A stretch of 39,968 nucleotides of DNA from Reichenbachiella agariperforans (GCF_900142205.1 NZ_FRAA01000015.1:1-39968), one strand, 5' to 3'; counted from the first letter of the stretch, positions 16,652 through 26,041 are shown. Numbers and translations are program-made. The notes: generated by a model not told the origin, from the sequence alone.

Positions 16652-18571
16652 ATGAGTAAAACAGCTCCCTTAACAGCTAGATTGAAATATGCTTTTGATA
16701 ATTATATATCAAAAGGTACAGGTACATTGATAGGAGGATTAGCTCTTCTTACGTTGGTATTAGTATTTATTCTAGCCGTGATCCTCATTCTTTCGGGGAT
16801 ACATCCTGACCAATCTATTTCGTTCACCATCTTTGATTCCTTATGGGAAAACATGATACACATGCTGGACCCTGGTACACTAGGGGATACAGATAGTGAC
16901 TGGGGTATGCGTAGTTATCTGCTCTTCGTGACACTGATTGGGGTAGTGGTATTGTCTACACTTATTGGTTTGGTGTCCAATGGTATCCTGACCAAAATAG
17001 AGGAGTTAAGAAAGGGACGTTCATTTGTTATAGAAAGAAACCATACACTGATCTTAGGTTGGTCTTCTAAAATATTTACTATCATTTCGGAGCTGATTGA
17101 AGCAAACGAAAATTTGAAAGAAGGCGTCATTGTTATCCTTGCAGACAAGGATAAGGTGGAGATGGAAGATGAGATCAAATTGAAAGTCGGAGATACACGT
17201 AATACACGTGTGATCTGCAGAACGGGTGATCCTATTGATATAGATGATATTCATATTGCGAACCCGTTCGATTCTAAGTCTATCATCATCCTAGATAAGG
17301 ATAACGAGAACTCTGATTCACAAATTATAAAAACGATCGTAGCGATCGTGACAAACCCTAGGAGAGAAGAGTTGCGTTCTGAGCCATACCACATTACTGC
17401 GGAGATTACTGATAGTAAAAACCTTGAGGTGGCTAAGATGGTAGGTAAGGATGAGGTCGAGTTGATTTTGTCAGATGATTTCATCTCTAGAATCATGGTA
17501 CAGACTAGTAGGCAATCGGGACTGAGTGTAGTCTATATAGAGCTCATGGATTATGATGGTGACGAGATTTACTTCACAGACGAAAAGACAGAAGTGCTGG
17601 TAGGTAAGACCTTTAGAGACATCATATTTGCTTATGAGAAATCTGCCATCATGGGGATTCAGTTTGCAGATGGTACAGTGGCTATTAACCCACCGATGGA
17701 TACGGTTTTTAACGATGGAGACAAAGTTATTGGTATCACTGAAGATGATGATACGCTAATTCCTTCTGGGCGAACTGACTATGAGATTGATGAGTCTCGT
17801 GTCGTACACCCTGATGACCCGAGTCAAGCAGATGAAAAAATTCTTATTATCGGATGGAATGATCGTGCAAAGAACATTATTAGTGAGCTCGATCAGTATG
17901 CACCGTTTGGTTCTACGCTGAAGATCGTGTCAAAATTTGAGGATCCTATTCCTGTCATAGAGAAGCTCAAATCAAATTTGAAAAATTTGTCTGTTGAGTT
18001 TGTCAAAGCAGAAACTACGGAAAGAGAGACGCTCGAAAACCTTAATATCCCTAGTTTCGATTATATCATGTTGCTATGTTATGAGCAGCATTTCCCTGTA
18101 CAAGAGGCGGATGCACAGACGTTGATTACCCTGCTTCATATCAGAAGTATAGCAGAGCGTACGGAGAAACATTTGAATCTCGTGAGTGAGATGATCGATA
18201 TGAAAAACCGTCAGCTCGCAGATATTACCAGTGCGGATGACTTTATTGTTAGTGATAAGCTACTTAGTCTATTGATGACTCAGGTGTCTGAGAACAAGTT
18301 TTTGATGCGTGTGTTCGAGGATTTATTCGATGCAGATGGTTCGGAGATATACATCAAGCCTGCCAAGGAGTATGTGACTCCTGGTAAGCCTGTCAATTTC
18401 TATACTGTGCTTGAATCTGCTGCCCAGCTCAATCAAGTAGCAATAGGCTACAGAATCTTAGCAAACAGCAGGAACGTCGAGAAGCAGTATGGTGTAGTTG
18501 TCAATCCTGACAAGGCAGAATATATCAACTTTACTGAGAAGGACGAAATAATAGTTCTATCCGAGGATTAA
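16652..18571 (+). CDS. CASTOR/POLLUX-type ion channel with RCK-like domains
   Basis: The 639-residue protein begins with a transmembrane helix (~25-48), a pore-like loop (IHMLDPGTLGD near 70-80) and a second helix (~89-112). The remainder is cytoplasmic: two Rossmann-type RCK/TrkA-N units (HTLILGWSSK near 131 and KILIIGWNDR near 398) and a TrkA-C-like end. The combination with the DPGT pore signature fits the CASTOR/POLLUX/DMI1 family, plant nuclear-envelope channels for symbiotic signalling with many bacterial relatives of unknown role. It probably forms a tetrameric K+ or Ca2+ channel in the inner membrane gated through the RCK ring (inference). Monocistronic; the 56-aa gene converges with it 3 bp after the stop. 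Confidence 0.85.
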   Translation: MSKTAPLTARLKYAFDNYISKGTGTLIGGLALLTLVLVFILAVILILSGIHPDQSISFTIFDSLWENMIHMLDPGTLGDTDSDWGMRSYLLFVTLIGVVVLSTLIGLVSNGILTKIEELRKGRSFVIERNHTLILGWSSKIFTIISELIEANENLKEGVIVILADKDKVEMEDEIKLKVGDTRNTRVICRTGDPIDIDDIHIANPFDSKSIIILDKDNENSDSQIIKTIVAIVTNPRREELRSEPYHITAEITDSKNLEVAKMVGKDEVELILSDDFISRIMVQTSRQSGLSVVYIELMDYDGDEIYFTDEKTEVLVGKTFRDIIFAYEKSAIMGIQFADGTVAINPPMDTVFNDGDKVIGITEDDDTLIPSGRTDYEIDESRVVHPDDPSQADEKILIIGWNDRAKNIISELDQYAPFGSTLKIVSKFEDPIPVIEKLKSNLKNLSVEFVKAETTERETLENLNIPSFDYIMLLCYEQHFPVQEADAQTLITLLHIRSIAERTEKHLNLVSEMIDMKNRQLADITSADDFIVSDKLLSLLMTQVSENKFLMRVFEDLFDADGSEIYIKPAKEYVTPGKPVNFYTVLESAAQLNQVAIGYRILANSRNVEKQYGVVVNPDKAEYINFTEKDEIIVLSED

Positions 18572-18574
18572 TTC

Positions 18575-18745
18575 TCAGATAGAACTTAGTGCCCTTCTGA
18601 TTTCTCTAATAGCCTTATTTCTATAGCTCTCCTTGGTGGTAGTACCTGCTATACGGTTGATGTATTGCATGATGTCTACTTTTTGATCTACATTCAACGT
18701 GTGGATCTTTTTTGCAATTTCTGATTCTAATGCCGGAAGATTCAT
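18575..18745 (-). CDS. Small 56-residue protein, unknown function
   Basis: The frame from ATG at 18745 to TGA at 18575 encodes 56 residues starting MNLPALESEIAKK and ending AIREIRRALSSI. It reads as a compact, charged, largely alpha-helical protein with a basic C-terminal helix (KAIREIRRAL). No signal peptide or membrane segment is seen. The spread of charged and aliphatic residues in helix-like periods, and a stop just 3 bp short of the convergent channel gene, make it more credible than a random frame. A near-consensus -7 (TTTATTTTG, one base short of TAnnTTTG) lies upstream. A small DNA- or protein-binding role is possible; I cannot name a family. Confidence 0.55.
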   Translation of the reverse strand: MNLPALESEIAKKIHTLNVDQKVDIMQYINRIAGTTTKESYRNKAIREIRRALSSI

Positions 18746-18833
18746 CTTTTTAGTTGTTTTTGGTGGTCTTCAAAATAAACGAGAAATAAGGGAATTTGTC
18801 TGTCCACCGTGATTATCAATGTATTACAAAATA

Positions 18834-18865
18834 ATGTTCAATATTAGGCTAAAGCGATGTTCAAT
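18834..18865 (+). repeat. ATGTTCAAT direct repeat
   Basis: ATGTTCAAT occurs at 18834-18842 and 18857-18865, 23 bp apart, between the small minus-strand gene and the 35-aa gene. It could be a regulator site for either. Confidence 0.3.
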
Positions 18866-18957
18866 TACATCAGTGAATTACCTAATTATAAGTTTACTGA
18901 ATACCACTTATTTAGCAAGGTTTCATTCGTAATGATGAAATAATGATAGGTAGTTTC

Positions 18958-18988
18958 TTTGTCCAGATAAGGAATGGATATATCTTTG
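18958..18988 (+). promoter_or_regulatory. Consensus promoter of the 35-aa membrane protein
   Basis: TTTG (18958-18961), exactly 19 bases, then TATCTTTG (18981-18988) is a perfect match to the Bacteroidota TTTG-N19-TAnnTTTG promoter. The ATG follows 26 bases after the -7 box. Confidence 0.8.
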
Positions 18989-19014
18989 AAGCTCAACTAA
19001 AACACTACAGAGTT

Positions 19015-19122
19015 ATGGCAATGTTAGGCTTAATCATCGTGTTGTTTGTGGCGGCAATTGTATGTGCATTTGTCCTGCCAAACGAAAAAGTAAGTAACCA
19101 CGAAAAAGACTGGGACGTTTGA
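19015..19122 (+). CDS. 35-residue single-span membrane protein
   Basis: The frame from ATG at 19015 to TGA at 19120-19122 encodes 35 residues. One strongly hydrophobic span (LGLIIVLFVAAIVCAFVL, residues 4-21) is followed by a short polar tail ending EKDWDV. It would be a single-pass inner-membrane peptide, probably N-out or N-in with no cleavable signal. Its reality is supported by the perfect promoter at 18958-18988 and by a strong terminator (19103-19139) that begins within its last codons. So a dedicated, short, monocistronic transcript exists here. The family is unknown; such peptides often modulate a larger membrane complex. Confidence 0.7.
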   Translation: MAMLGLIIVLFVAAIVCAFVLPNEKVSNHEKDWDV

Positions 19123-19140
19123 TACTTTCCAGTCTTTTTT
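19103..19140 (+). terminator. Terminator of the 35-aa gene
   Basis: An 11-bp perfect stem, AAAAAGACTGG (19103-19113) and CCAGTCTTTTT (19129-19139), ends in a T run. It overlaps the last codons of the small gene. Confidence 0.85.
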
Positions 19141-19222
19141 ATTTCCCTTCCCTTTAGTCTTTCTAGTGTTTTCTCATATCTTTTTTTGGAGTAAATTCGT
19201 TTTACTTTCAAAATAGTATTCT

Positions 19223-20845
19223 ATGAGTATCAAAAACACTACCTCCCAGATTCGTCTTCCTTTGTTATTATGTGTGGCCATTGCTGCAGGTATCTTTATA
19301 GGTGCTAATGTTACAGGGGGTAGTAATGATACGGTCAACTCTCGAAAGAGTGCTTTCAAGTTTCGAGAGATACTCAACTATATCGACGAGAACTATGTAG
19401 ACGAAGTAGATCAAGATGAACTAGTCGATGATGCGATTGTTGCAATGCTCAAAGATCTCGACCCTCATACCGTTTATATCCCAGCAGAGGAGCAAGAGCT
19501 GAGCCACTCTCAGTTACAAGGTAACTTCGAAGGAATAGGGATTGAGTACAATATTTTTAGGGATACAATCTATGTCGTAGCACCCCTCAGTGGAGGTCCC
19601 TCAGAGGCTGTAGGGCTGATGACGGGAGATAAAATTATCAAGGTAAATGAAGAGCTCGTAGCAGGTATAGGTATTAGAACGAGAGGTGTGTTAGATAGGC
19701 TCAGAGGGCCAAAAGGCTCTCTGGTAACTGTGACTGTGCTACGAAAAAATGTCGATGAGCTTTTAGATTTTGAAATTACGCGTGATAAGATACCTCAGTT
19801 TTCTGTGGATGCAGATTATATGATAGATGCGCAGACTGGATATATCAAGGTCAATCGATTTACGGCTACTACATTTGATGAATTTCAGCTGGCTATGTCT
19901 CGACTGGAGGAGCAGGGTATGACACAGCTTATTTTGGATCTGACAGGTAACCCTGGGGGATACATGGATAGAGCGATCAAAATGGCGGATGAATTTTTGG
20001 CAGGTGATCCTATGATTGTGTTCACGAAAGGAAAGGAGTTTAGATACAATCAAGAACATAGAGCAGGTACAACAGGATCGTTCGAAAAGCAGCCTTTGAT
20101 CGTACTGATAGACGAAGGGAGTGCGTCAGCTTCGGAGATCGTGTCAGGAGCTATTCAGGACAATGATAGAGGACTGATCGTAGGTAGACGGTCTTTTGGT
20201 AAGGGACTCGTACAGATGCCGATCGATCTGAGTGATGGGTCGGAACTGAGGTTGACAATATCCCGCTATTACACCCCTAGTGGACGATCGATCCAAAAGG
20301 CATACACGGACGGGATCGATGATTACTACCACGATATCTACGGTCGCTATGAGTCTGGTGAGATGTATAACGCAGATAGTGTCAGTGTGATTGATTCTCT
20401 AAAATTTAAGACGGCCAAAGGGCGAATCGTGTACGGAGGCGGTGGTATCATTCCAGATGTCTACGTGCCATTGGATACGGTGGGTAATTCCCCGTATCTA
20501 AATAAGCTTTTTACCTCTAACTCTATAAGAGAGTATGCGCTACAGTATTCGGAAGATCACAAGGAGAGACTGACTGATATGGGATATGATTATTATTTTA
20601 AGTCTTTTGCTATTAACTCAGCGATGCTCAATGAACTGATCCAAGTAGCGGAAACCAACGATATTAAATACAATGCCAAGCAATTTGGACATTCTAAGGA
20701 ACTGATAAAGCTCTATGTCAAAGCACAGATAGCTCGTGGTATTTGGAACAACAACGGGTTCTATCCTATTTGGAATCAAACGAGTGAAATATATAATGAA
20801 GCCCTTGGCTTGTTTGATAAGGCCAAATCCATAGAGGCTATGTAG
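19223..20845 (+). CDS. S41 C-terminal processing peptidase (CtpA-like)
   Basis: A 540-residue tail-specific protease. It has an N-terminal membrane anchor or signal (LPLLLCVAIAAGIFIG, ~12-27), an N-terminal helical region (ILNYIDENYVDEVD), then a PDZ domain (~95-180, GIGIEY...GLMTGDKIIKVN). The peptidase core follows, with the catalytic Ser in EGSASASEIVSG (~299-309) and the Lys in RRSFGKGLVQ (~329), the usual Ser-Lys dyad. A C-terminal extension of ~170 residues is typical of Bacteroidota members. It should cleave C-terminal tails of periplasmic proteins. A near-consensus -7 (TAAATTCG, 19192-19199) precedes it. Its last 8 bases overlap the convergent NRDE gene. Confidence 0.93.
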   Translation: MSIKNTTSQIRLPLLLCVAIAAGIFIGANVTGGSNDTVNSRKSAFKFREILNYIDENYVDEVDQDELVDDAIVAMLKDLDPHTVYIPAEEQELSHSQLQGNFEGIGIEYNIFRDTIYVVAPLSGGPSEAVGLMTGDKIIKVNEELVAGIGIRTRGVLDRLRGPKGSLVTVTVLRKNVDELLDFEITRDKIPQFSVDADYMIDAQTGYIKVNRFTATTFDEFQLAMSRLEEQGMTQLILDLTGNPGGYMDRAIKMADEFLAGDPMIVFTKGKEFRYNQEHRAGTTGSFEKQPLIVLIDEGSASASEIVSGAIQDNDRGLIVGRRSFGKGLVQMPIDLSDGSELRLTISRYYTPSGRSIQKAYTDGIDDYYHDIYGRYESGEMYNADSVSVIDSLKFKTAKGRIVYGGGGIIPDVYVPLDTVGNSPYLNKLFTSNSIREYALQYSEDHKERLTDMGYDYYFKSFAINSAMLNELIQVAETNDIKYNAKQFGHSKELIKLYVKAQIARGIWNNNGFYPIWNQTSEIYNEALGLFDKAKSIEAM

Positions 20846-21593
20846 TCAGTATCGTCTCAGTGATGAGTCTTTCTACTTGCGTTTCTAGTGAGTAAGATTT
20901 TTCTGTAAATAGCGTCTCCTTTTTGTTTCTCATGATGATGGTAGAGCAGCGTGTGCCATAGCCTGCTAGCTCTATAAATAGTGCAGAGAGCGCTTTCTCC
21001 ATACCATAGGGCACTCCAGTTTTTGGAAGTAGGTTGTCAGCAGCTACTGCTTTGTTTTGGAGTATACTTAATAACTCATCTTGGGACGGCATGTTAAGTG
21101 CCTGTATAAACTCTTTTTTTCCTTCGGTTACTTTAGGCCAAGGGGCATCTAGGTACCCATTACTCAATCCATAAATTCCAGGTTCTAGGTGGATGATTTT
21201 TTTGGACATGTTGCTATAGTAGCAAAGGGTATCTTTATCTCCCACCAATAGGTTGTATGGATTGTGGTTGAGGTCTTCGCGTTGAATGTTAGCTAGGTAA
21301 TCCTGAGGGCTGGTGGTGCTATTGAGAAAATCGCTGGTTAGGCCACCTCGTGAGGGGGCATTGTCGGAGATAGCATCCAAATTACGAAAATTCGTGAGTG
21401 CTGCAAATCTTCTGTTCGTTGTGGCACCCATCCACGTGCCTCTACCTATGTCGTCTCGTCCGGCAAAGACATGTGGAGCATCTTGCCAGTAGTGTGCGGG
21501 TGTTGTGGGGCGTCTGTAGTATTCGTCACGATTGGCAGCTACTATGAGATCAAACTGCGGATGTTGCTGCCAAGAAAGGAAAATTGTGCACAT
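20838..21593 (-). CDS. NRDE (TANGO2-like) family protein
   Basis: The 251-residue protein starts with MCTIFLSW, so Cys2 is at the mature N terminus, and has the name-giving AANRDEYYRRPT (~19-30) and GRGTWMGAT (~50-58). These are the hallmarks of the NRDE/TANGO2 family, whose N-terminal Cys and fold recall Ntn hydrolases. In eukaryotes TANGO2 is linked to Golgi organisation and lipid or heme handling; the bacterial role is unsettled. No signal peptide is present. The gene follows the lolA terminator, so it probably has its own promoter near the end of lolA. Full length for the family. Confidence 0.9.
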   Translation of the reverse strand: MCTIFLSWQQHPQFDLIVAANRDEYYRRPTTPAHYWQDAPHVFAGRDDIGRGTWMGATTNRRFAALTNFRNLDAISDNAPSRGGLTSDFLNSTTSPQDYLANIQREDLNHNPYNLLVGDKDTLCYYSNMSKKIIHLEPGIYGLSNGYLDAPWPKVTEGKKEFIQALNMPSQDELLSILQNKAVAADNLLPKTGVPYGMEKALSALFIELAGYGTRCSTIIMRNKKETLFTEKSYSLETQVERLITETILTT

Positions 21594-21616
21594 GGAATGT
21601 TTTTTCTAAAACCAAT

Positions 21617-21645
21617 AAAAAAGGCTCTGCGTTCCCACAGAGCCT
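21617..21645 (-). terminator. Terminator of the ftsK-lolA operon
   Basis: On the minus strand AGGCTCTG...CAGAGCCT (complement of 21638-21645 and 21622-21629) forms an 8-bp stem followed by TTTTTT. It lies 23 bp after the lolA stop. Confidence 0.9.
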
Positions 21646-21667
21646 AGTATCTAAATACCGCATGTGG

Positions 21668-22306
21668 TTATCTGAAATCGATTACCTCTACGTTTGGATT
21701 CTTTGCTTTGTTGAAAGTAAAGTCTGCGTCCGTAAGGGAACTGTCCTCTTGGAACGAAACGATGGTGTATACATATCTACTACCTGACTTGTCAAACACT
21801 TTGAATGTCTTGAGTTCTTTAGTAGCAGCATTGATTTGCATTCTGATTTTGAAATAGTTTTTGTTCAAATCTTCTGGTACGAGATCTACTACATCCGTTT
21901 TTCCACCATCTCTAGATTCTAGGTATAGGTACTTGAACCCGCTTTGGTAGAGTGTGAAGATGTTGGAAAGTGATATTTCTTCTTCTGACTCTTCGAATGG
22001 AGCAACAGTAACTTCTCCGTCTTCTTTGAGATAAGTCCAAACGTTCTCTCCATCGAACATAATGTCTTGGCCTTCCATACTGATTTTGTATTGCTCTCCT
22101 TTGACACTTACTTTTCCTTTGAAGCCTTCATTGATGTCCGCTTCTGGGTTTTCCATGTTGTAAGTGAAGTCAGCCTTGAAGGATGGGATGTTTTTATATT
22201 TGTTACTCATCTCGTCCAAAATGCTTTTGGCTTTAGGGTCTTTTTGTGCAGAAGCTTGCCCTATGAAGAGTACTGACAGCAGTAGGCTAGTGATGATAAA
22301 TTTCAT
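21668..22306 (-). CDS. lolA: LolA-like outer-membrane lipoprotein carrier
   Basis: The 212-residue protein has a signal peptide (cleavage after AQASA-like QASA, ~20) and the LolA fold pattern: ILDEMSNKYKNIPSFKADFTY, FKGKVSVKGEQYKISM, ENVWTYLKEDGEV and a C-terminal SRYVYTIVSFQ strand. It should shuttle lipoproteins through the periplasm toward the outer membrane. It starts 22 bp after ftsK on the same strand, the pairing usual in Bacteroidota, and the two end in a shared terminator. The length is normal. Sequence identity to the E. coli protein is low, as usual for this phylum, so the assignment rests on pattern and context. Confidence 0.88.
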   Translation of the reverse strand: MKFIITSLLLSVLFIGQASAQKDPKAKSILDEMSNKYKNIPSFKADFTYNMENPEADINEGFKGKVSVKGEQYKISMEGQDIMFDGENVWTYLKEDGEVTVAPFEESEEEISLSNIFTLYQSGFKYLYLESRDGGKTDVVDLVPEDLNKNYFKIRMQINAATKELKTFKVFDKSGSRYVYTIVSFQEDSSLTDADFTFNKAKNPNVEVIDFR

Positions 22307-22328
22307 TGTTTTTTTGGTTTATTTTTTA

Positions 22329-24914
22329 TTATCCGTTCAATTCATTCAATAACTGTTCCAAACTGTATTCGTCGCTAACGAGGACTTCTCGGGCTTTGCT
22401 ACCTTCGAATGCTCCGACGATACCTGCTGCTTCTAATTGGTCTATTAGGCGGCCTGCTCGGTTGTAGCCTAGTTTGAGTTTTCTTTGGATCAAAGATGTG
22501 CTGCCTTGCTGATGCATGACGATTAGTCTGGCTGCATCGTCGAATAGTACGTCACGGTCTTTGAGGTCGACTTCTCCTACCGCACCGCTGTCACTGTCCT
22601 CGCCCACGAACTCTGGTAGCATATAGGCAGATTCGTATCCCTGCTGGTCACCGATGAACTCACAGATTCGTTCGACCTCTGGTGTATCAACAAACCCACA
22701 CTGTAGACGGATCATGTCAGAACCTAGTGATAGCAACATGTCTCCCATACCAATGAGTTGCTCTGCTCCACCTGCATCTAGAATCGTTCGTGAGTCAATC
22801 TTGGAGGTTACTCTAAAGGATAACCTTGCCGGGAAGTTGGCTTTGATAATACCCGTGATGACGTTGACAGATGGACGCTGTGTGGCTACTACTAGGTGTA
22901 TGCCAATGGCACGCGCTAGCTGTGCGAGCCTAGCGATAGGGGTCTCCACTTCCTTACCAGCGGTCATCATGAGGTCTGCTAACTCATCGATGACGAGTAC
23001 AATGTAGGGTAGAAATTTATGTCCTTTGTTAGGGTTTAGTCTCCGCTCGACGAATTTGTTATTGTATTCTTTGAGGTTTCTACATCCCGCATCTTTGAGC
23101 ATGTCATAGCGGTTGTCCATCTCGATACAGAGAGAATTGAGCGTATGGATTACTTTTTTAGTGTCTGTAATGATGGCATCTTCTGTGTCTGGTAGCTTAG
23201 CCAAGAAGTGTTTCTCGATTTTGTTGAACAGTGTGAGTTCCACCTTTTTTGGGTCTACCAAAACAAACTTGAGTTGTGAAGGGTGTTTTTTATAGACTAG
23301 AGAGGTCAGTAGGATGTTCAATCCGACAGACTTACCTTGTCCAGTAGCCCCTGCCATCAATAGGTGAGGCATTTTGGCTAAATCCGTTACGAATACCTCA
23401 TTGGAAATGGTTTTTCCTAACACTACAGGTAGCTCTGCTTTGCTCTTCATGAACTTTTCAGTGAAGAGTACGGATTTAACATCTACCATTTCGCGGTTAG
23501 TGTTTGGTACCTCGATACCTATTGTGCCCTTGCCAGGGATAGGTGCGATGATACGTATCCCTAACGCAGCTAAACTTAGTGCAATGTCATCTTCTAAGTT
23601 CTTGATCTTTGAGATTTTAACACCAGCCTCAGGTATGATCTCGTAGAGGGTTACAGTAGGGCCAATGGTCGCTTTGATACTGGAGATACCGATTTTGAAG
23701 TTGATCAGTGTCTCGACGATTTTGTCTTTGTTTTCCTCTAGCTCCTCTTTGGTGACTTGCACGCCGTTGTTAGGGTAGTCGGTGAGTAGGTCTGGAGTAG
23801 GGTATTGGTAGTTGCCTAGATCTAAGGTGGGGTCGTAGTTCTCTAGTTTGTCAGCAGACTTTTCAGGTGTTTTGTTAATCTCTGCCTCGAATGCTATTCC
23901 TTCTTCTTTTGGTTTTATAGGAGAGGGAGGTGTTTTGCTCTGAGGGGTCTCTGGAATATTGACATCTAGAACTAGTCCTGGCTTGTCCTCTTTCTTTGGA
24001 GGTGTTTTTGGTTTGTTTACGGACCAGCTTTCCTCATTTTCTTTTTTGAGTTGTGCTTCTTCTTCCTCTACTTCTTCTTTAATAGAGGCGACCATGGCAG
24101 CTATGTCGTCAGGATTGGTATCGTCCTCTGATTTTTTCTCCTTTCTGATCAATACCATGTCATCGGACTCTTCGTCTGGTAACGTGTCGTAGTTTTCGTC
24201 ATCCATGACCGAATCAAGCGCTTCCTCTTCGTCGTTCGATTCTTCTGCTGACTTCTCTTCCTTTATTGCGTGATCTTTGGGGAGTTTAATACTAGATAAC
24301 CCCGTCATTTGCGTGATGTTCAAGAAGTAGATGGTGAATACGACAAAGGTTAAGATCAAGAATAGCAGTGTACCCCAGCCCATGAGGCTATCCATGAGTG
24401 CTGCGAGTTCGAATCCTATGCCACCTCCGAGAAAGCCCCATTCATAGATGGATTCAGAGTTGATCATAAAGTAACCAATGAGGATGCTGATCCAGATCAA
24501 GAAGAATAACACGAAATAAAATGACTGAGAGATAGGTAGAATCTCTCGTCTAAAGACGGTTTTGTATCCAATAAGGAAGAGAAATGGCGGGATGAGAAAT
24601 GATGCAATCCCAAAGTAGTTGTATATAAAGTAATGAGAGGCATAGGCACCAAATAGTCCAAGCCAATTCTCGGCTTCTATACCAGATGCTTTGACCCCGG
24701 TATCGATGACATTGCCGATGATGCTCTGATCAGCTTTGCCAGTGAATAGATAAGAAAAGAATGCAGTTAGTAGAAATAAACTGGATACGAGTGCTAAGAA
24801 ACCTAGAGATAAATGCAACCGTCGATCTTCCAAAAAACCAAGGTTTAGTTGAGGTAGATTGAGCTTAAAGGACTTTTTGTCTTCTTTCTGATTCTTAAAT
24901 GTGTTCTTAGCCAT
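22329..24914 (-). CDS. ftsK: DNA translocase FtsK
   Basis: The 861-residue protein begins with a membrane domain of about four helices (~35-200). A poorly conserved acidic and Pro-rich linker (~205-350) follows, then the alpha/beta motor with Walker A GATGQGKS (~520) and Walker B LVIDELADLMM (~645). It ends in a winged-helix gamma domain (LKLGYNRAGRLIDQLEAAG) that reads the polar KOPS sequences. It pumps chromosome DNA through the closing septum and activates XerCD recombination. The linker is shorter than in E. coli, typical of this phylum. First gene of the ftsK-lolA operon. Confidence 0.96.
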   Translation of the reverse strand: MAKNTFKNQKEDKKSFKLNLPQLNLGFLEDRRLHLSLGFLALVSSLFLLTAFFSYLFTGKADQSIIGNVIDTGVKASGIEAENWLGLFGAYASHYFIYNYFGIASFLIPPFLFLIGYKTVFRREILPISQSFYFVLFFLIWISILIGYFMINSESIYEWGFLGGGIGFELAALMDSLMGWGTLLFLILTFVVFTIYFLNITQMTGLSSIKLPKDHAIKEEKSAEESNDEEEALDSVMDDENYDTLPDEESDDMVLIRKEKKSEDDTNPDDIAAMVASIKEEVEEEEAQLKKENEESWSVNKPKTPPKKEDKPGLVLDVNIPETPQSKTPPSPIKPKEEGIAFEAEINKTPEKSADKLENYDPTLDLGNYQYPTPDLLTDYPNNGVQVTKEELEENKDKIVETLINFKIGISSIKATIGPTVTLYEIIPEAGVKISKIKNLEDDIALSLAALGIRIIAPIPGKGTIGIEVPNTNREMVDVKSVLFTEKFMKSKAELPVVLGKTISNEVFVTDLAKMPHLLMAGATGQGKSVGLNILLTSLVYKKHPSQLKFVLVDPKKVELTLFNKIEKHFLAKLPDTEDAIITDTKKVIHTLNSLCIEMDNRYDMLKDAGCRNLKEYNNKFVERRLNPNKGHKFLPYIVLVIDELADLMMTAGKEVETPIARLAQLARAIGIHLVVATQRPSVNVITGIIKANFPARLSFRVTSKIDSRTILDAGGAEQLIGMGDMLLSLGSDMIRLQCGFVDTPEVERICEFIGDQQGYESAYMLPEFVGEDSDSGAVGEVDLKDRDVLFDDAARLIVMHQQGSTSLIQRKLKLGYNRAGRLIDQLEAAGIVGAFEGSKAREVLVSDEYSLEQLLNELNG

Positions 24915-24994
24915 TCAGTATTTTTTCAGAGCGTAAAATAAACAATTTGACAACAAAATTTCTCGGTATCTAGTCTGCTAGACGAGTCAATGCT

Positions 24995-26014
24995 CTACAG
25001 CTTTTGGCTAATGTCTTTGATCAGCTGAGGGCCTTCGTAGATGAAGCCGCTGTATAGTTGTACCATACAGGCGCCGGCTTGGATTTTTTCTTCGGCACGT
25101 GCTGCGGAGTTGATACCACCTACGCCTATGATTGGGAACGCTCCTTGCGAATGCTCATATAGGTAGCGGATGACAGCTGTGGATTTTTCATGGACTGGGC
25201 TTCCACTGAGTCCCCCGTTTCCTATCGTCTCGATGGTGTCTGAGTCCGTCTTGAGGTTTGATCGGTCGATTGTCGTATTAGCGGCGATGACACCAGCGAT
25301 TTTGGTCTCTTTGATGATCTCGATGATATCGGTCAGCTGGCTATCTGTTAGATCTGGAGCGATTTTGAGAAGGATAGGTTTCTGTTCTTTCTTTTTCCGA
25401 TTCTCGATCATCAGTCTTGATAGCAGATCTGTCAGTGGTTTTTTTTCTTGGAGTTCTCTCAGCCCAGGCGTGTTGGGTGAGCTTACATTGATGACAAAGT
25501 AATCCACGACTGGATATAGCTCTTTGAAGCAAATCAAGTAATCATTGACCGCTTCTTCGTTCGGGGTGACCTTGTTTTTGCCAATGTTGCCCCCGACGAT
25601 CACTTTGGATTTTCTTTTTTTGAGTCTCTCTTTGATGACTGCCACGCCATCGTTGTTGAAGCCCATGCGGTTGATGAGTGCTTCGTCTTCCTTGAGTCTA
25701 AACAGTCGTGGTTTAGGGTTTCCTGCCTGTGGTTTTGGGGTGACCGTACCGATCTCTACAAATCCGAATCCAAGCGCAGCAAAAGCGTCAATAGCCTCAG
25801 CATTCTTGTCCAGTCCAGCGGCTAGGCCGATCCCGTTTGGAAACTTGAGACCAAAATGCTCCTGAGGGGTAGACTTCACTCTTGGGCTAAAGAGTTTGAT
25901 CAAGCCAATCCCGAAAGGAATGTTTTTAGCCAGTTTGAGAAAGAAGAAGGTCAGATGATGAGCCTTTTCTGGATTGAAATTGAAAAGTAAGGGGCGTAAA
26001 ATGGACTTGTACAT
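24995..26014 (-). CDS. pyrD: Dihydroorotate dehydrogenase, quinone-dependent (class 2)
   Basis: The 339-residue protein has the N-terminal membrane-associating helices of class 2 enzymes ([18 protein letters not shown]), [21 protein letters not shown] and the catalytic Ser region [16 protein letters not shown]-binding GNGGLSGSP and GVGGI motifs follow. It oxidises dihydroorotate to orotate with FMN and passes electrons to the quinone pool at the inner membrane, the fourth step of pyrimidine synthesis. The gene stands alone on its strand, 80 bp from ftsK, with a -7 box close upstream. Confidence 0.96.
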   Translation of the reverse strand: MYKSILRPLLFNFNPEKAHHLTFFFLKLAKNIPFGIGLIKLFSPRVKSTPQEHFGLKFPNGIGLAAGLDKNAEAIDAFAALGFGFVEIGTVTPKPQAGNPKPRLFRLKEDEALINRMGFNNDGVAVIKERLKKRKSKVIVGGNIGKNKVTPNEEAVNDYLICFKELYPVVDYFVINVSSPNTPGLRELQEKKPLTDLLSRLMIENRKKKEQKPILLKIAPDLTDSQLTDIIEIIKETKIAGVIAANTTIDRSNLKTDSDTIETIGNGGLSGSPVHEKSTAVIRYLYEHSQGAFPIIGVGGINSAARAEEKIQAGACMVQLYSGFIYEGPQLIKDISQKL

Positions 26015-26033
26015 AGATATGAATATTGGATCG

Positions 26034-26041
26034 CAAAACTA
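26034..26041 (-). promoter_or_regulatory. -7 element of pyrD
   Basis: On the minus strand TAGTTTTG matches TAnnTTTG, 19 bases before the pyrD ATG. No clear -33 box is seen at 19-21 bases upstream. Confidence 0.4.

Noticed and set aside
24970-24983. TCTAG...CTAGA hairpin between ftsK and pyrD
   Set aside because: The stem is 5 bp and has no T run on either strand, so I do not call it a terminator.
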